Numbered from the stretch's first letter, positions 18,174 through 26,667 are shown. The stretch is 64,000 nucleotides of DNA from Effusibacillus pohliae DSM 22757 (GCF_000376225.1 NZ_AQXL01000119.1:1-64000); one strand, 5' to 3'. Notes: generated by a model from the sequence alone, not told the origin. Numbers and translations: made by a program.

Positions 18174-19616
18174 TCAAGTCACCTCTGAACCGTACCGATC
18201 GACGCGAATGCGAAGCGTTCGTCTGGTTTCGGGGCGCACCAGCGCCAGCTGCGCGCGGCGAATTCCCGTCACCCACACGATTTCATCCGCCAGCAGCCAG
18301 ATCGGCCAGCAATCCCGCTGCTGCTTTGGGATTCGCGCTTCCATCAGAACGTCTTTGATCTTTTTTCTGCCCGGCATGCCGTGTGGCCGCATGGAATCGC
18401 CGTGGCGGCGGGTACGGATAAGAAATTTTTGTCCGCGCACCGCCTCATAATCAAACACCGCCTGCCACCGGTTGGCTGGCCCAACCGATCCTTCCAGCAA
18501 TTCGATCGTTCCGTACAAATCGAGTTCCGGGATCGCAAACGGCTGCTGCCAAGCCGGCGAATCGGCCGGCCATTCGGGGACTGCCAATTCTGCTTCCGCA
18601 CGATCTGTCGGACAGATCCATCCGACCTGCTTTCCGATATGTAAAAAACCGTACTCCCTCCATGCCCGAATGCCGCCTGGCAAATCGATGCCGGCAGAAG
18701 GGGACGAGCGAGCGGCCAAGCGCAAAATCTGCTCGATATGTTTCGCTTCCCACTCTCTGGTATGTCCGCACAGATAATATAATATTAGTGTAATTGCGCG
18801 GCGTTGTAAAGCAAGCCCAGCGTTCAAAAGCTCCGCGATTCGGACGGTTACGCGGCCATCCGATTTTTCCGCCGTTACGCGGTCCAGCAAGGCTGACGCC
18901 TGTTGCTGCAGGAAGCGGTCCTCGTCGGCGGCAATTCTCCCCAATTGCAGCAAAGCCTGTTTGATATTCCCATTATATTCCGATTGGAGTAAAGGTAGTA
19001 GCTGTAGTCGTATCTTATTTCGCAAATAATCGGTTGATGCATTCGACGCGTCCATTCGGAAGGGAATATGAGCCATTTCGCAATACGCCTCGATTTCCTT
19101 TCTGCCTATGTGCAAAAACGGCCGAACGACCTCCACCCCATCCAGTTGCCGGCGCAGCGGAATTCCAGCCAGTCCGGAAACGGACGTTCCCCGCAAGATT
19201 CGCATCAGCACCGTTTCCGCCTGATCATCCGCATGGTGAGCCAATGCCAGTTTGCCGGCCCCGATTTTTCGCGCGGTTTCCTGAAAAAATCGGTAACGCA
19301 GTTCCCGCGCCGCCACCTGTGTCGAAACTCCTTGCTGCCTGGCAAACTGTTTCACGTTCGGTTGTCCGAGGTGGAACGCAACATCCAGCCTGCGGCACAA
19401 CTCTTCGACGAACCGGGCGTCGGCGATCGATTCCTCTCCCCGCAGCCCGTGTTCGACGTGCGCCACGTGCAACTCCCAGCCGGTCGCTTTGGCCAGTTCA
19501 TGCAGCACGAAGAGCAGGGCAACCGAGTCGGCCCCGCCGGAGACCCCCACCAGGATCCGCTCCCCGTCTGCAAAAAGCCGGTATTGCTCAATCGTCCGTT
19601 TGACCTTTTGCAACAC
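18174..19616 (-). CDS. tilS: tRNA(Ile)-lysidine synthetase
   Basis: Converts the wobble cytidine of the CAU-anticodon tRNA-Ile to lysidine so that it reads AUA. The 480-residue product starts with the PP-loop ATPase motif ILVGVSGGADSVALLFVL (SGGADS at 26-31), followed by HVEHGLRGEES, LALAHHADDQAETVLMRI and RNKIRLQLLPLL. The C-terminal part (about 380-470) carries the lysine/tRNA-binding domain with RPHGMPGRKKIKDVLMEARIP. The start is a GTG with AGGAGG about 6 nt upstream and overlaps the end of the preceding ThrE-C gene by 29 nt. Confidence 0.96.
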   Translation of the reverse strand: MLQKVKRTIEQYRLFADGERILVGVSGGADSVALLFVLHELAKATGWELHVAHVEHGLRGEESIADARFVEELCRRLDVAFHLGQPNVKQFARQQGVSTQVAARELRYRFFQETARKIGAGKLALAHHADDQAETVLMRILRGTSVSGLAGIPLRRQLDGVEVVRPFLHIGRKEIEAYCEMAHIPFRMDASNASTDYLRNKIRLQLLPLLQSEYNGNIKQALLQLGRIAADEDRFLQQQASALLDRVTAEKSDGRVTVRIAELLNAGLALQRRAITLILYYLCGHTREWEAKHIEQILRLAARSSPSAGIDLPGGIRAWREYGFLHIGKQVGWICPTDRAEAELAVPEWPADSPAWQQPFAIPELDLYGTIELLEGSVGPANRWQAVFDYEAVRGQKFLIRTRRHGDSMRPHGMPGRKKIKDVLMEARIPKQQRDCWPIWLLADEIVWVTGIRRAQLALVRPETRRTLRIRVDRYGSEVT

Positions 19617-20034
19617 GCCGCTTCCTCCTGTCCATGCGTACCAGTGCTCCTGCCAGCACCAGTCCCGCCGCCACGCCGCCCGCCATCAGTAATGTCTGGG
19701 TGGCATTGGCAATTCCCGATAAATAATCTTGCTGCACGAAAGCGCGCATCGTATTCAGCGCGCTCGTCCCCGGCACCAACATCAAAATGCCGGAGATGGT
19801 GAACACAGTGCCCGGCAATTTTTGTACGCGTGCCAAGATCTCGCTGGCGATCGACACAAAAAAAGCGCCCAAAAATACGCCCGCCACCGGATTCATCTCC
19901 CACCGTTCCGCCGACGTCCGGATCAAAAGCGCCCCCGTCCCGACGAATCCGGCCGGAATCAACGCCCGCTTGGGCACATTATAGATGACGGCAAACGCGA
20001 TCGTCGCCAGGAATCCCATCAACAGCCGAATCAC
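19588..20034 (-). CDS. ThrE-type exporter, C-terminal half subunit (YjjB-like)
   Basis: A 148-residue integral membrane protein with about four hydrophobic segments: LLMGFLATIAFAVIY, VAGVFLGAFFVSIASEIL, TVFTISGILMLVPG and TLLMAGGVAAGLVLAGAL. The motif MLVPGTSALNTMRAF is typical of the ThrE C-terminal family (threonine/serine or dicarboxylate export). The GTG start overlaps the stop of the preceding gene in a GTGA, with GGGAGGGG about 7 nt upstream; this frame stays open far upstream, but that part is the shadow of the first ThrE gene. With its upstream partner it forms a split two-subunit exporter. The substrate cannot be read from sequence. Confidence 0.85.
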   Translation of the reverse strand: MIRLLMGFLATIAFAVIYNVPKRALIPAGFVGTGALLIRTSAERWEMNPVAGVFLGAFFVSIASEILARVQKLPGTVFTISGILMLVPGTSALNTMRAFVQQDYLSGIANATQTLLMAGGVAAGLVLAGALVRMDRRKRRVAKGQTDD

Positions 20035-20807
20035 CGGAATACCCCTCCCATCTGCAGCGCGAACACCAGGGCAACGGCGATCGCGATCGCAAAAGCGGTC
20101 AAAAACGCCTCCGCCGAACGGGCAACGCCAGACAACAGATCGTTTGCCATCAGGTCGCGCACCGAGTTCGTGACGGCCAAACCGGGCAGCAACGGCACCA
20201 GCGTACCCAAGCTGATCGGGTAGAAGCGTTCGCCGAAGCCGAATTTGACCAACAGTCCGGCCAGCAGCGTACCGCAGAAAGCGGCGAAAAAGACAGCCAA
20301 AAAACGAGGCATTCGGCGGTCGAACACCTCCATCAGGTAGTTGGCCAACCAGGCGCAAATCGCTCCCGGCAGAAAATCGGCCCAGCCCCCGGCATACAGG
20401 ATGGTGAAACCGCCTCCCGACAAAGCGGCACACAGCTGCCTCAGCCACATCGGGTATTCCGGCTGCGCCGTTTCGATTTCCAGCAGTTGCTCCCAGACCT
20501 GTTGCAGCGTGATTTGACCTCGTTCCAGCCGGCGCGACAGCTCGTTGATCCTGGCGACTTTCGTCAAATCTACCTGCAGCCCTTCCCCGATCCGGTACAT
20601 CCGCGTTTCATTCCCCGCATCGGTCGTAACGCTGATAAAAATCCCGGTCGGAGTGACAAAACTGTAAACCGATTTGACGCCGCTGGCCACGCCGATCCGT
20701 TCGATCGTCTCTTCCACCCGCGCCGTTTCCGCCCCATTTTTCAGCATCAACGCGCCCGCTTTCAGGCATATTCGAACTGTTTGCAGAATCTGGTCTTGTG
20801 TTGTCAT
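20031..20807 (-). CDS. ThrE-type exporter, N-terminal half subunit (YjjP-like)
   Basis: A 258-residue protein of the DUF1212/ThrE N-terminal family. The soluble start carries GALMLKNGAETARVEETIERIG, the family signature, followed by FVTPTGIFISVT and RINELSRRLERGQ. Five or so transmembrane segments follow (for example RFLAVFFAAFCGTLLAGLLV and AFLTAFAIAIAVALVFALQM), with GTLVPLLPGLAVTNSVRDLM between them. No clear ribosome binding site is seen; the ATG is 4 nt after the yabT stop, so translation is probably coupled. It works together with the next gene. Placement of ThrE genes between yabT and tilS differs from B. subtilis. Confidence 0.87.
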   Translation of the reverse strand: MTTQDQILQTVRICLKAGALMLKNGAETARVEETIERIGVASGVKSVYSFVTPTGIFISVTTDAGNETRMYRIGEGLQVDLTKVARINELSRRLERGQITLQQVWEQLLEIETAQPEYPMWLRQLCAALSGGGFTILYAGGWADFLPGAICAWLANYLMEVFDRRMPRFLAVFFAAFCGTLLAGLLVKFGFGERFYPISLGTLVPLLPGLAVTNSVRDLMANDLLSGVARSAEAFLTAFAIAIAVALVFALQMGGVFR

Positions 20808-20811
20808 ATTG

Positions 20812-21789
20812 CTATTTTATCATAAACAGACGCAAAATCATGGACATCCAAAGCACCACCGAGCCGATCGCCGCCCAATGCGACCAATCCCATTCGCGCT
20901 CCAGCTCCCGGTCGATTTTTTTGTAAAATCGGCTTGCCCGTTTCCGCCAAGCCCCGCCTGTTTCCGCTGCTTTCACCCGGACTGCGGCCCGGCGCATCTC
21001 ATCGGCGCTGTGAAAGCCGCCGCGCCACGCTTTTTCTACTACCGGCAGCCAACAGCGGGCGAACGGGTGGCCGGACAGCAAGCGGCGGACCGTTCCCCAA
21101 TCCTTTTGTCCCGTTGCCGAAGCCAGTTTGTTTTTGCCGTTCGGCTGCAGCAAATCCACGATCAGCATGGCCGCCGCAAACAGGTCATACTGGCGGTCCG
21201 CCCGCCGGGAACCGACGTTCCAACTGGCACGGTCATACCATTCGGTGTATTGCCGGATCGCCTCCCCGAAGCGGCTGACCCCGCCAAAATCGACCAGCCG
21301 CACCTCCCCGGTGATCGGATTGACCAACACGTTCTCCGCTTTCAGATCGCCGAACGCATACCCCATATCGTGCAGTTGTTGCAGGAAAGCAAGCAATTGC
21401 AGCAGAATGCCGCACACGGCGCTCGGTCCTTTTTCCCGGACGTAGACGCTGGCTGGGATGCCCGGGATATATTCCATCGCATAAAAGAAAACCGGTTGGC
21501 CACTGTCTGTCACGCAATCGTCCAGATCGGAAACAAAAGGTCCGAGGCGAAGGCCTTGGACCGAACGGGACGCAGTATATTGCAATTGGGTCTGCAGTTG
21601 TTTCAGCAACCTGTATTCAAGCGCGATGCCGGTTGCGTCGGTTGACAGCTTCAACGCGTACTTCCGCCCATTTTCCTGCACCAAATAGACCTGTCCGTTG
21701 GCGCCGGAACCGAGCGGCCGCACCATTTTGTAAGAACGGCCGTTCCAGCGCCCTTTTATCTTAAACAACGTAGCTGCGGGCGCTGCCAT
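20812..21789 (-). CDS. yabT: YabT-like Hanks-type Ser/Thr kinase with C-terminal membrane anchor
   Basis: A 325-residue protein kinase: glycine loop RPLGSGANGQVYLVQ, catalytic lysine in KYALKLST, HDMGYAFGDLKAENVLVNP (the usual HRDLK is FGDLK here, with the catalytic Asp kept), and VDFGGVSRFG in place of DFG. The C terminus has one hydrophobic anchor (HWAAIGSVVLWMSMILRLFM). This matches YabT of B. subtilis, a sporulation kinase with a C-terminal membrane segment, and the gene lies in the same spot after spoIIE and yabS. The ATG at 21789 has AGGAG 8 nt upstream and overlaps yabS by 29 nt. Confidence 0.88.
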   Translation of the reverse strand: MAAPAATLFKIKGRWNGRSYKMVRPLGSGANGQVYLVQENGRKYALKLSTDATGIALEYRLLKQLQTQLQYTASRSVQGLRLGPFVSDLDDCVTDSGQPVFFYAMEYIPGIPASVYVREKGPSAVCGILLQLLAFLQQLHDMGYAFGDLKAENVLVNPITGEVRLVDFGGVSRFGEAIRQYTEWYDRASWNVGSRRADRQYDLFAAAMLIVDLLQPNGKNKLASATGQKDWGTVRRLLSGHPFARCWLPVVEKAWRGGFHSADEMRRAAVRVKAAETGGAWRKRASRFYKKIDRELEREWDWSHWAAIGSVVLWMSMILRLFMIK

Positions 21790-22474
21790 CGGCGATCTCC
21801 TTTCCCGCAAGCAACAACTCGATTGCTTGTTCCAATGCGGGCCCCGTCGGTGTACCGCCGGCGGCCGACAGCCCGCTGCTCAAAGCCGCCAGTCCAGGGT
21901 TTTCGCAAAATTGCGACACCACTTTCGCCACAGCACCCGCCGCCGGGTAGGTCATCACCGCGATCTGATGTTTTCCCTTGCGGGCATCCAGGCCGATTTC
22001 CAAATCGCGAATCGCTTCCCGTACCTGCGGCAGTTTGCCCTGCATGCTCGCCGACACATCGACCAGCAACACCAAGCGAAGTTCCGCTTCCTCGCCTGCC
22101 TGATCGATCAGATGGGCGACGTCCATCCGTTTTTCGGGCGGCAAGTCGGTCATTTCCGTACCGACGATCGACCGCAGCTCCTGGTTCACCACCTGTTGAA
22201 TCGTGAGTTGCATCGTATAACGGGTCATCATATGCATCGTCCGGGCCAGTTGCTTCACTTCCACGATCCGGCTGATGCCGCCTCCTGCGTTGGCGATTTC
22301 CTGCACTTCCCGCTGTCCGTCGGCGCCCAGCGACCCGCCGTCGACGATTCCGATCACATTCACCGCAATCCCGTGCCGCCGGGCCGTTTCAGCCGCGTGC
22401 ACCGGGTTGCAGCCGATATTGGAACAACCGTCGGTGATCAGCAAAATTTGCTTGACTGTCACTTGTTCCCACAT
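21761..22474 (-). CDS. yabS: YabS-like von Willebrand factor A domain protein
   Basis: A 237-residue protein that reads as two VWA-like halves. The first (ILLITDGCSNIGCNPVHAAE, then VNVIGIVDGG) and the second with a full MIDAS-type start (LRLVLLVDVSASMQGKLPQV, then AGGTPTGPALEQAI and RSYVV). The position between spoIIE and the yabT kinase is the same as yabS in B. subtilis. A role in sporulation signalling with YabT is plausible but not established. The ATG at 22474 has GAGGAG about 10 nt upstream; a GTG at 22483 is too near that site. Confidence 0.82.
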   Translation of the reverse strand: MWEQVTVKQILLITDGCSNIGCNPVHAAETARRHGIAVNVIGIVDGGSLGADGQREVQEIANAGGGISRIVEVKQLARTMHMMTRYTMQLTIQQVVNQELRSIVGTEMTDLPPEKRMDVAHLIDQAGEEAELRLVLLVDVSASMQGKLPQVREAIRDLEIGLDARKGKHQIAVMTYPAAGAVAKVVSQFCENPGLAALSSGLSAAGGTPTGPALEQAIELLLAGKEIADGSARSYVV

Positions 22475-22544
22475 CAGTTCCACTCTCCTCGCAACAACTT
22501 CTTTTTCTAGTATGTCCGAGGAGATAGACTCTCAAACTCTCCCA

Positions 22545-22591
22545 CCAAAGTGAAGGTAGCCTTCGCAGCAAATTCCGAATACTTTGGTGTG
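22545..22591. repeat. Branched inverted repeat between spoIIE and yabS
   Basis: CACCAAAGT (22545-22553) pairs perfectly with ACTTTGGTG (22583-22591) and encloses a smaller GAAGG-TAG-CCTTC hairpin. No U-run follows on the minus strand, so it is not a classic terminator. It may be a processing or stability element separating spoIIE mRNA from yabS-yabT mRNA. Confidence 0.55.
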
Positions 22592-22596
22592 CGCCC

Positions 22597-25146
22597 CTAC
22601 ACCCCATGCTCATCCACACCCGCCTGAACCGGAACCGGTTTGACGGGCGCGGTTGGCTTGCGCTTGATCCGTTTCATGCCGGGCAGCTTGATTGTCGCCC
22701 ATTCGGGGTGGTATTTTTCGATTTTCGCCACCAACGCGGTCATATCGTCGACGATCTTGCCGTGGTTGACGCGGACCGCCAGTTCCACCAGCAGATCGGC
22801 GATCACTTGCGGGTCGGTCGAATCGAACCGTTCAATCTGCTTCTTGAACCAGTCATCCTTGTCAAACACATGTTTCGGAGCGTCGTAAATCCCATCCGAC
22901 ATCAAAATCAACAGATCCCCCTCCTGCAAATCGGCCACCACCGTCTGGATGTCGATGTCCTGTAAAATGCCGATCGGCACGTTCTCGCCGCGGATCGAAA
23001 TGACTTCCCGGCCCCGTTTGATAAACGAGGGGACAGAGCCGATTTTCAGGAATTCGGTTTGGGCGGTGAACTGATCGATCAGCGCCAGATCGAGCGTGGT
23101 AAAAATCTCGTCCCGCGATCGCAGCAGCAGTACCGAGTTGACCGTTTTGATGGCCAACTGTTCGTCAAAACCGGCTTTCAGCAGCTGCTGCAGCAGCCGG
23201 ATGGCGGCGCTCGATTCCTGCATCGCCCGTTCTCCGTTGCCCATGCCGTCGGATACGGCGACGGCAAATTTTCCGTTGCCGACATCCAGCGTCGTATACG
23301 AATCGCCACTCAGGATTTTGCCGTCCTTGGCCGCCGACGTCACCGCCGTTTCCACATGATAGACTTTGGCGGATCGGAACACTGCGGTCAGGCAGCCCTC
23401 TCCGTTCGTCCGCTTTTCCGCGACGGTGATATTCTCGCCGACGATTTCAGATAACAGCGGCGCGATTAGTTTCTCGCATTCGTTCATGTCGCTTGCCAGC
23501 GTCTGCGTCACCTCGATTTCCACCTTGCCTTCGTCGAGGCTGATGATGTCGACCGAGCGGATCGACAGCCCCAACTGTTCCAAAGACGCGACAATATGTT
23601 CCTCATGGTCGGCCGACGCGTGGTTTTCCTTTTGCAATTCCTCTGTCAATCCCCGCATGATGCCGGATACGCCGTGCAATTGGGCAGCCACCAGATCGCG
23701 GCTCTCCTGCAGCCTCGCCTGCCACATCATATCCCGTTTGATCGAATCGGTCGCTTGGTACAACACCGGCAGTACCTGTTCCGTCCGGACACACCGTTTC
23801 CGCAGTTCCGCCGGCATCGTTTCCTTTGTCACCACGACGGTCGAATCGATCATTTCGACCGTTTCCCGCAGCGCGTGGTAGGTGGGGTAAAAATCCATGT
23901 CCCAGCACTGTTCCCGTTTGTAACAGGAGGCGCAAACCCGATTGGCGACCACATCCAATGCGGTGTACAACGCCTCTTCCTGATCCTGGTGTCCGATCGC
24001 CGTAAGCTGCGAAAAGGAGCGGGCCAACTCCTGAAATACGTTCGAAACTTCGCGAATCCGACCGGCCATCAGTTCCCGCACCCGGCGTGCGTAATCCTGC
24101 TGCGAAAGATAGTGTTGGTGGGTACCCGGAACATAGCGCGACACCTGGTCGATGAACGCTTTGGGGGTCAGCAACAGCATCAGGAACGCGGCCAACGTCT
24201 CGCCCACCGCAGTCAACACCTGCGGCAGATCCTGCACATAAACGGACAAAATCGCCGTGCCGAGCACGAATCCGATCCCCATCCCGATCCTGCCCGCATC
24301 TTTCAGGATGCCGCCGAGCAAACCGGAAAAAGCGAGCATGCCGATCTGCGCCACGGCGGCCAAATTGGCCATCGCCAAAATGATGCCGGTCACCACCCCC
24401 ACGCTTGCTCCGACACCGGCCCCGCCGATAAACGCGAACAGCATGATCAGGTAGCGGCTGAATATATTTTCGAATGCAAGAGGTCCTGCATGAATCCCGG
24501 AAAGACCGGTCAGCACAGACGCCATCAGGATGATCAGGCAAAATATCTCTTCATGCCGCAGTTCCTTGACGCCCCGTTGAAACGTAAAGATCGGCAGCGA
24601 TTGAATGAAAATCAGAGTCAACACCATCGCCAGAAATCCTTCGATCAACCCCATCATCAGCGCATAGCGGGAAAGATCCCCTAGCGCCATGGCAGAACCG
24701 AGCTTCGCCCCGGCATCGACAAGAAACACAACAAACGGAACTGCGTTCAGACTCAACGCTTTCTTTCTCGTCAGGATGCTGTACACCCCTCTGTAAAGCA
24801 CCAACGCGCCCGCCAACAGCAGCACATTCGCGATGCTGTGGACGGTGGCGGTGCCCGCCAGCAACGCGATCATCACTTTGCCGGCCGCCCCTTTTTTTAA
24901 CCGCAGCATCACCGCGTACAGCGCCAATGCAAACGGCGAAATCTCGCCCAGAATCTCCGCCCGCCCGAGAAAAAACGCCATGATCACTAGGAAGAAGCCC
25001 GGGGTGGCCAACAGGTTCCTCTCCCGCATTTTTTTCAAGCTTGTCCACCATCCGCGAACGCCTGCCCGCCCCTGCACCACCGCTCCGTTGTCCCCCTGCC
25101 CGGTCGCCGCCGTCTCAACTGCCGCCTGCCAAATCCTTTTCCACAT
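22597..25146 (-). CDS. spoIIE: Stage II sporulation protein E, SigF-activating phosphatase
   Basis: Dephosphorylates the anti-anti-sigma factor SpoIIAA at the polar septum and so releases SigF in the forespore. The 849-residue product has about ten hydrophobic segments in residues ~40-320, a central region with a Cys cluster (VCASCYKREQCW), and a C-terminal PP2C-type phosphatase from about residue 590 with LSGDSYTTLDVGNGKFAVAVSDGMGNGERA, GEDLLILMSDGIYD-like ending and MTALVAKIEK. The ATG at 25146 has GGAGG 8 nt upstream. A Spo0A-type promoter lies just upstream. Its neighbours yabS and yabT follow as in B. subtilis. Confidence 0.97.
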   Translation of the reverse strand: MWKRIWQAAVETAATGQGDNGAVVQGRAGVRGWWTSLKKMRERNLLATPGFFLVIMAFFLGRAEILGEISPFALALYAVMLRLKKGAAGKVMIALLAGTATVHSIANVLLLAGALVLYRGVYSILTRKKALSLNAVPFVVFLVDAGAKLGSAMALGDLSRYALMMGLIEGFLAMVLTLIFIQSLPIFTFQRGVKELRHEEIFCLIILMASVLTGLSGIHAGPLAFENIFSRYLIMLFAFIGGAGVGASVGVVTGIILAMANLAAVAQIGMLAFSGLLGGILKDAGRIGMGIGFVLGTAILSVYVQDLPQVLTAVGETLAAFLMLLLTPKAFIDQVSRYVPGTHQHYLSQQDYARRVRELMAGRIREVSNVFQELARSFSQLTAIGHQDQEEALYTALDVVANRVCASCYKREQCWDMDFYPTYHALRETVEMIDSTVVVTKETMPAELRKRCVRTEQVLPVLYQATDSIKRDMMWQARLQESRDLVAAQLHGVSGIMRGLTEELQKENHASADHEEHIVASLEQLGLSIRSVDIISLDEGKVEIEVTQTLASDMNECEKLIAPLLSEIVGENITVAEKRTNGEGCLTAVFRSAKVYHVETAVTSAAKDGKILSGDSYTTLDVGNGKFAVAVSDGMGNGERAMQESSAAIRLLQQLLKAGFDEQLAIKTVNSVLLLRSRDEIFTTLDLALIDQFTAQTEFLKIGSVPSFIKRGREVISIRGENVPIGILQDIDIQTVVADLQEGDLLILMSDGIYDAPKHVFDKDDWFKKQIERFDSTDPQVIADLLVELAVRVNHGKIVDDMTALVAKIEKYHPEWATIKLPGMKRIKRKPTAPVKPVPVQAGVDEHGV

Positions 25147-25181
25147 CGTCGGTTCCTCCCGTTCCAAAATTCAGTAGCCAC

Positions 25182-25215
25182 ATTATAGCAGGGGATGTCC
25201 ACAAAGTTTGTCGGA
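25182..25215 (-). promoter_or_regulatory. Spo0A-dependent promoter of spoIIE
   Basis: A perfect -10 TATAAT (25182-25187) has no -35 at 17 nt. Instead a 0A-like box (TCCGACA on this strand, TGTCGGA at 25209-25215 on the other) lies 21 nt upstream. A second copy lies at 25240-25246 region (CCGACAGAAA). The wide spacing with a 0A box at -35 is the arrangement known for B. subtilis spoIIE. Confidence 0.7.
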
Positions 25216-25415
25216 ATGCGCTGCAATCCGTCTCATTTTTCCGACAGAAATCCCGTTTTCGCCAAAGCTGAATGGTCTCTGGAGCGGTTGCGGCACGCAA
25301 CAGGGAACGCCGAAAGCGGTAGCGTCTGTTCGAAATCTGAGCGGTATCCCGCTGTCATCCCGGAATACGCCGCTTACCGCCAGCTTTTCGCCGATTGCTG
25401 AATCGGGGCCGTCTG

Positions 25416-25442
25416 TGTCGAAACCTTTTTTGCCAGTCGACA
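25416..25442. promoter_or_regulatory. Pair of Spo0A-like boxes in the spoIIE/deaminase intergenic region
   Basis: TGTCGAA (25416-25422), a perfect 0A box, and GTCGACA (25436-25442), one mismatch in opposite orientation. They lie about 80-105 nt upstream of the deaminase start and about 230 nt from the spoIIE promoter. Which gene they serve is unclear. Confidence 0.45.
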
Positions 25443-25519
25443 GAAAAACTGAAAATCGGTATCGTAGTAAATAATAGACCGGTAAGTTAGGGATAGTGGA
25501 AACACGAGGAGCGAGCAGG

Positions 25520-26011
25520 ATGCGGCCGATCAAATATTCAATCTATATGAACATTGCGGAAGAGTTGGCCCGCGCGTCCACCTGCCGGGTGCACGTCGGT
25601 TGTGTGGTGGTGGGCCGGGATGGGGTGATCCACGGACTGGGCTACAACGGTTCGCTGCCGGGACACCCGCATTGCGAAGATGTCGGATGCGAGTTTGACG
25701 AATATGGACATTGCCGCGCCACATTGCACGCCGAGCGGAACGCTCTCCGCCGGGCTGCGGAAAAAGCGCGGGGAGGCATCGCCTTTGTCACCCATTTTCC
25801 CTGCCCGGATTGCGCGAAAGAACTGGTCGATTACGGGATTTCGGCCGTGATTTTCAAAAACGACTACCGCCGCAGTCCGATTTCCGTCCGCATTCTGGAG
25901 CGGGCCGGCTTGCTTGTGGTGCCATTCGCGGGCAAACAGGCGGAAGACTGGATCGCGCTTGAAGAAAAAATCGGTTGGCGGCAGCCGATATCAGGAGGAA
26001 CGGTGCGATGA
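25520..26011 (+). CDS. Cytidine/deoxycytidylate deaminase family protein
   Basis: A 163-residue zinc-dependent deaminase, most like dCMP deaminase (ComEB-type). The zinc site is complete: the histidine and catalytic glutamate in LHAERNALRRA and the two cysteines in THFPCPDCAKELVDYG; an extra CEDVGCEFD/GHC cluster as in dCMP deaminases lies before it. dCMP deaminase supplies dUMP for thymidylate synthesis. The ATG at 25520 follows GAGGAG; the frame is open 24 nt further up without a better site. It overlaps the following MazG-like gene in an ATGA. Confidence 0.88.
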   Translation: MRPIKYSIYMNIAEELARASTCRVHVGCVVVGRDGVIHGLGYNGSLPGHPHCEDVGCEFDEYGHCRATLHAERNALRRAAEKARGGIAFVTHFPCPDCAKELVDYGISAVIFKNDYRRSPISVRILERAGLLVVPFAGKQAEDWIALEEKIGWRQPISGGTVR

Positions 26012-26319
26012 CATCATCTATGAAAACGATCACGCTTCCCCGTTTGAACAGGCTGACTCCCACCCTCGAATCGACCGCGCTCAAACTGTTGGAAGAAGCA
26101 GGGGAGCTGGCGCAGGCGATCGGCAAGCTGCGCAACCTATCGGGAGAAAGCAACGAAGTGAACGACCAAGTGATGGAGCGGATCGCCAGCGAGCTGGCCG
26201 ATACGGCGCAAACCTGCATCACCATGATGTATGTGCTGGAGGAAAAATACGGAGTCAATATCGACAAAGTGTTGGAAGCACACATCGCAAAATTGAAACA
26301 AAAAGGCTACTGCGACTGA
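26008..26319 (+). CDS. MazG-like nucleotide pyrophosphohydrolase
   Basis: A 103-residue single-domain protein of the all-alpha NTP pyrophosphatase superfamily. The motif pattern is KLLEEAGELAQAIGKLRN, then ERIASELADTAQTCITMMYV, with the paired acidic EExxE and ExxD metal ligands. The last part VNIDKVLEAHIAKLKQKGY is typical. It is translationally coupled to the deaminase by an ATGA overlap and has AGGAGG about 10 nt upstream. Together they would act on deoxynucleotide pools: one makes dUMP, the other removes unwanted NTPs. Substrate is not known. Confidence 0.8.
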   Translation: MTSSMKTITLPRLNRLTPTLESTALKLLEEAGELAQAIGKLRNLSGESNEVNDQVMERIASELADTAQTCITMMYVLEEKYGVNIDKVLEAHIAKLKQKGYCD

Positions 26320-26347
26320 CCGACGTTTGGCCAGGCGGCCAATTCGG

Positions 26348-26376
26348 GCACATTTCCCCCGGGTAATGCGTATACT
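26348..26376 (+). promoter_or_regulatory. SigE-like promoter of cmpA
   Basis: GCACATT (26348-26354, 6 of 7 matches to KMATATT), 14-nt spacer, CGTATACT (26369-26376, 6 of 8 to CATACAMT). It ends 34 nt before the cmpA start. CmpA is expressed in the mother cell early, which fits. Confidence 0.5.
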
Positions 26377-26410
26377 AGAGCACCAGCCTAGTGATCAGGA
26401 GGGGAATGAC

Positions 26411-26545
26411 ATGCCGAGTTGGCTGCGAAACCAACTGCAGCGAGCCTTCCGCGAACGGGACAAACATTCGGTTGTGATGTTAAACCGCGTGTTTTACAAA
26501 TACAGGAGAAACCTGCACGGCAACGCGTCCCACAAAGCGACGTAA
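26411..26545 (+). CDS. cmpA: Cortex morphogenetic protein CmpA
   Basis: A 44-residue protein, MPSWLRNQLQRAFRERDK... then LLNxxFxxYR-type sequence (VMLNRVFYKYRRN). This is the recognisable pattern of CmpA (37 residues in B. subtilis), a small mother-cell protein that delays cortex assembly until coat assembly is complete by targeting SpoIVA for ClpXP degradation. AGGAGGGG lies about 8 nt before the ATG, and a SigE-like promoter precedes it. It stands 91 nt after the MazG-like gene, so a separate unit is likely. Confidence 0.85.
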   Translation: MPSWLRNQLQRAFRERDKHSVVMLNRVFYKYRRNLHGNASHKAT

Positions 26546-26588
26546 AGAGCAGCCGTGAGTTTGCCCATAGTGGAAAGCAGAACCTCTT

Positions 26589-26617
26589 TTGACAGGGTGC
26601 CGCTTCAGGTCTATAAT
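26589..26617 (+). promoter_or_regulatory. Consensus SigA promoter of the 60-residue membrane protein gene
   Basis: TTGACA (26589-26594), 17-nt spacer, TATAAT (26612-26617): fully consensus. Remarkably strong for a 60-codon gene. Confidence 0.85.
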
Positions 26618-26667
26618 GGAATCGACTCTGGTTGTTGTGGAAATCCTGTAATTGAGGTGAACGTCAG

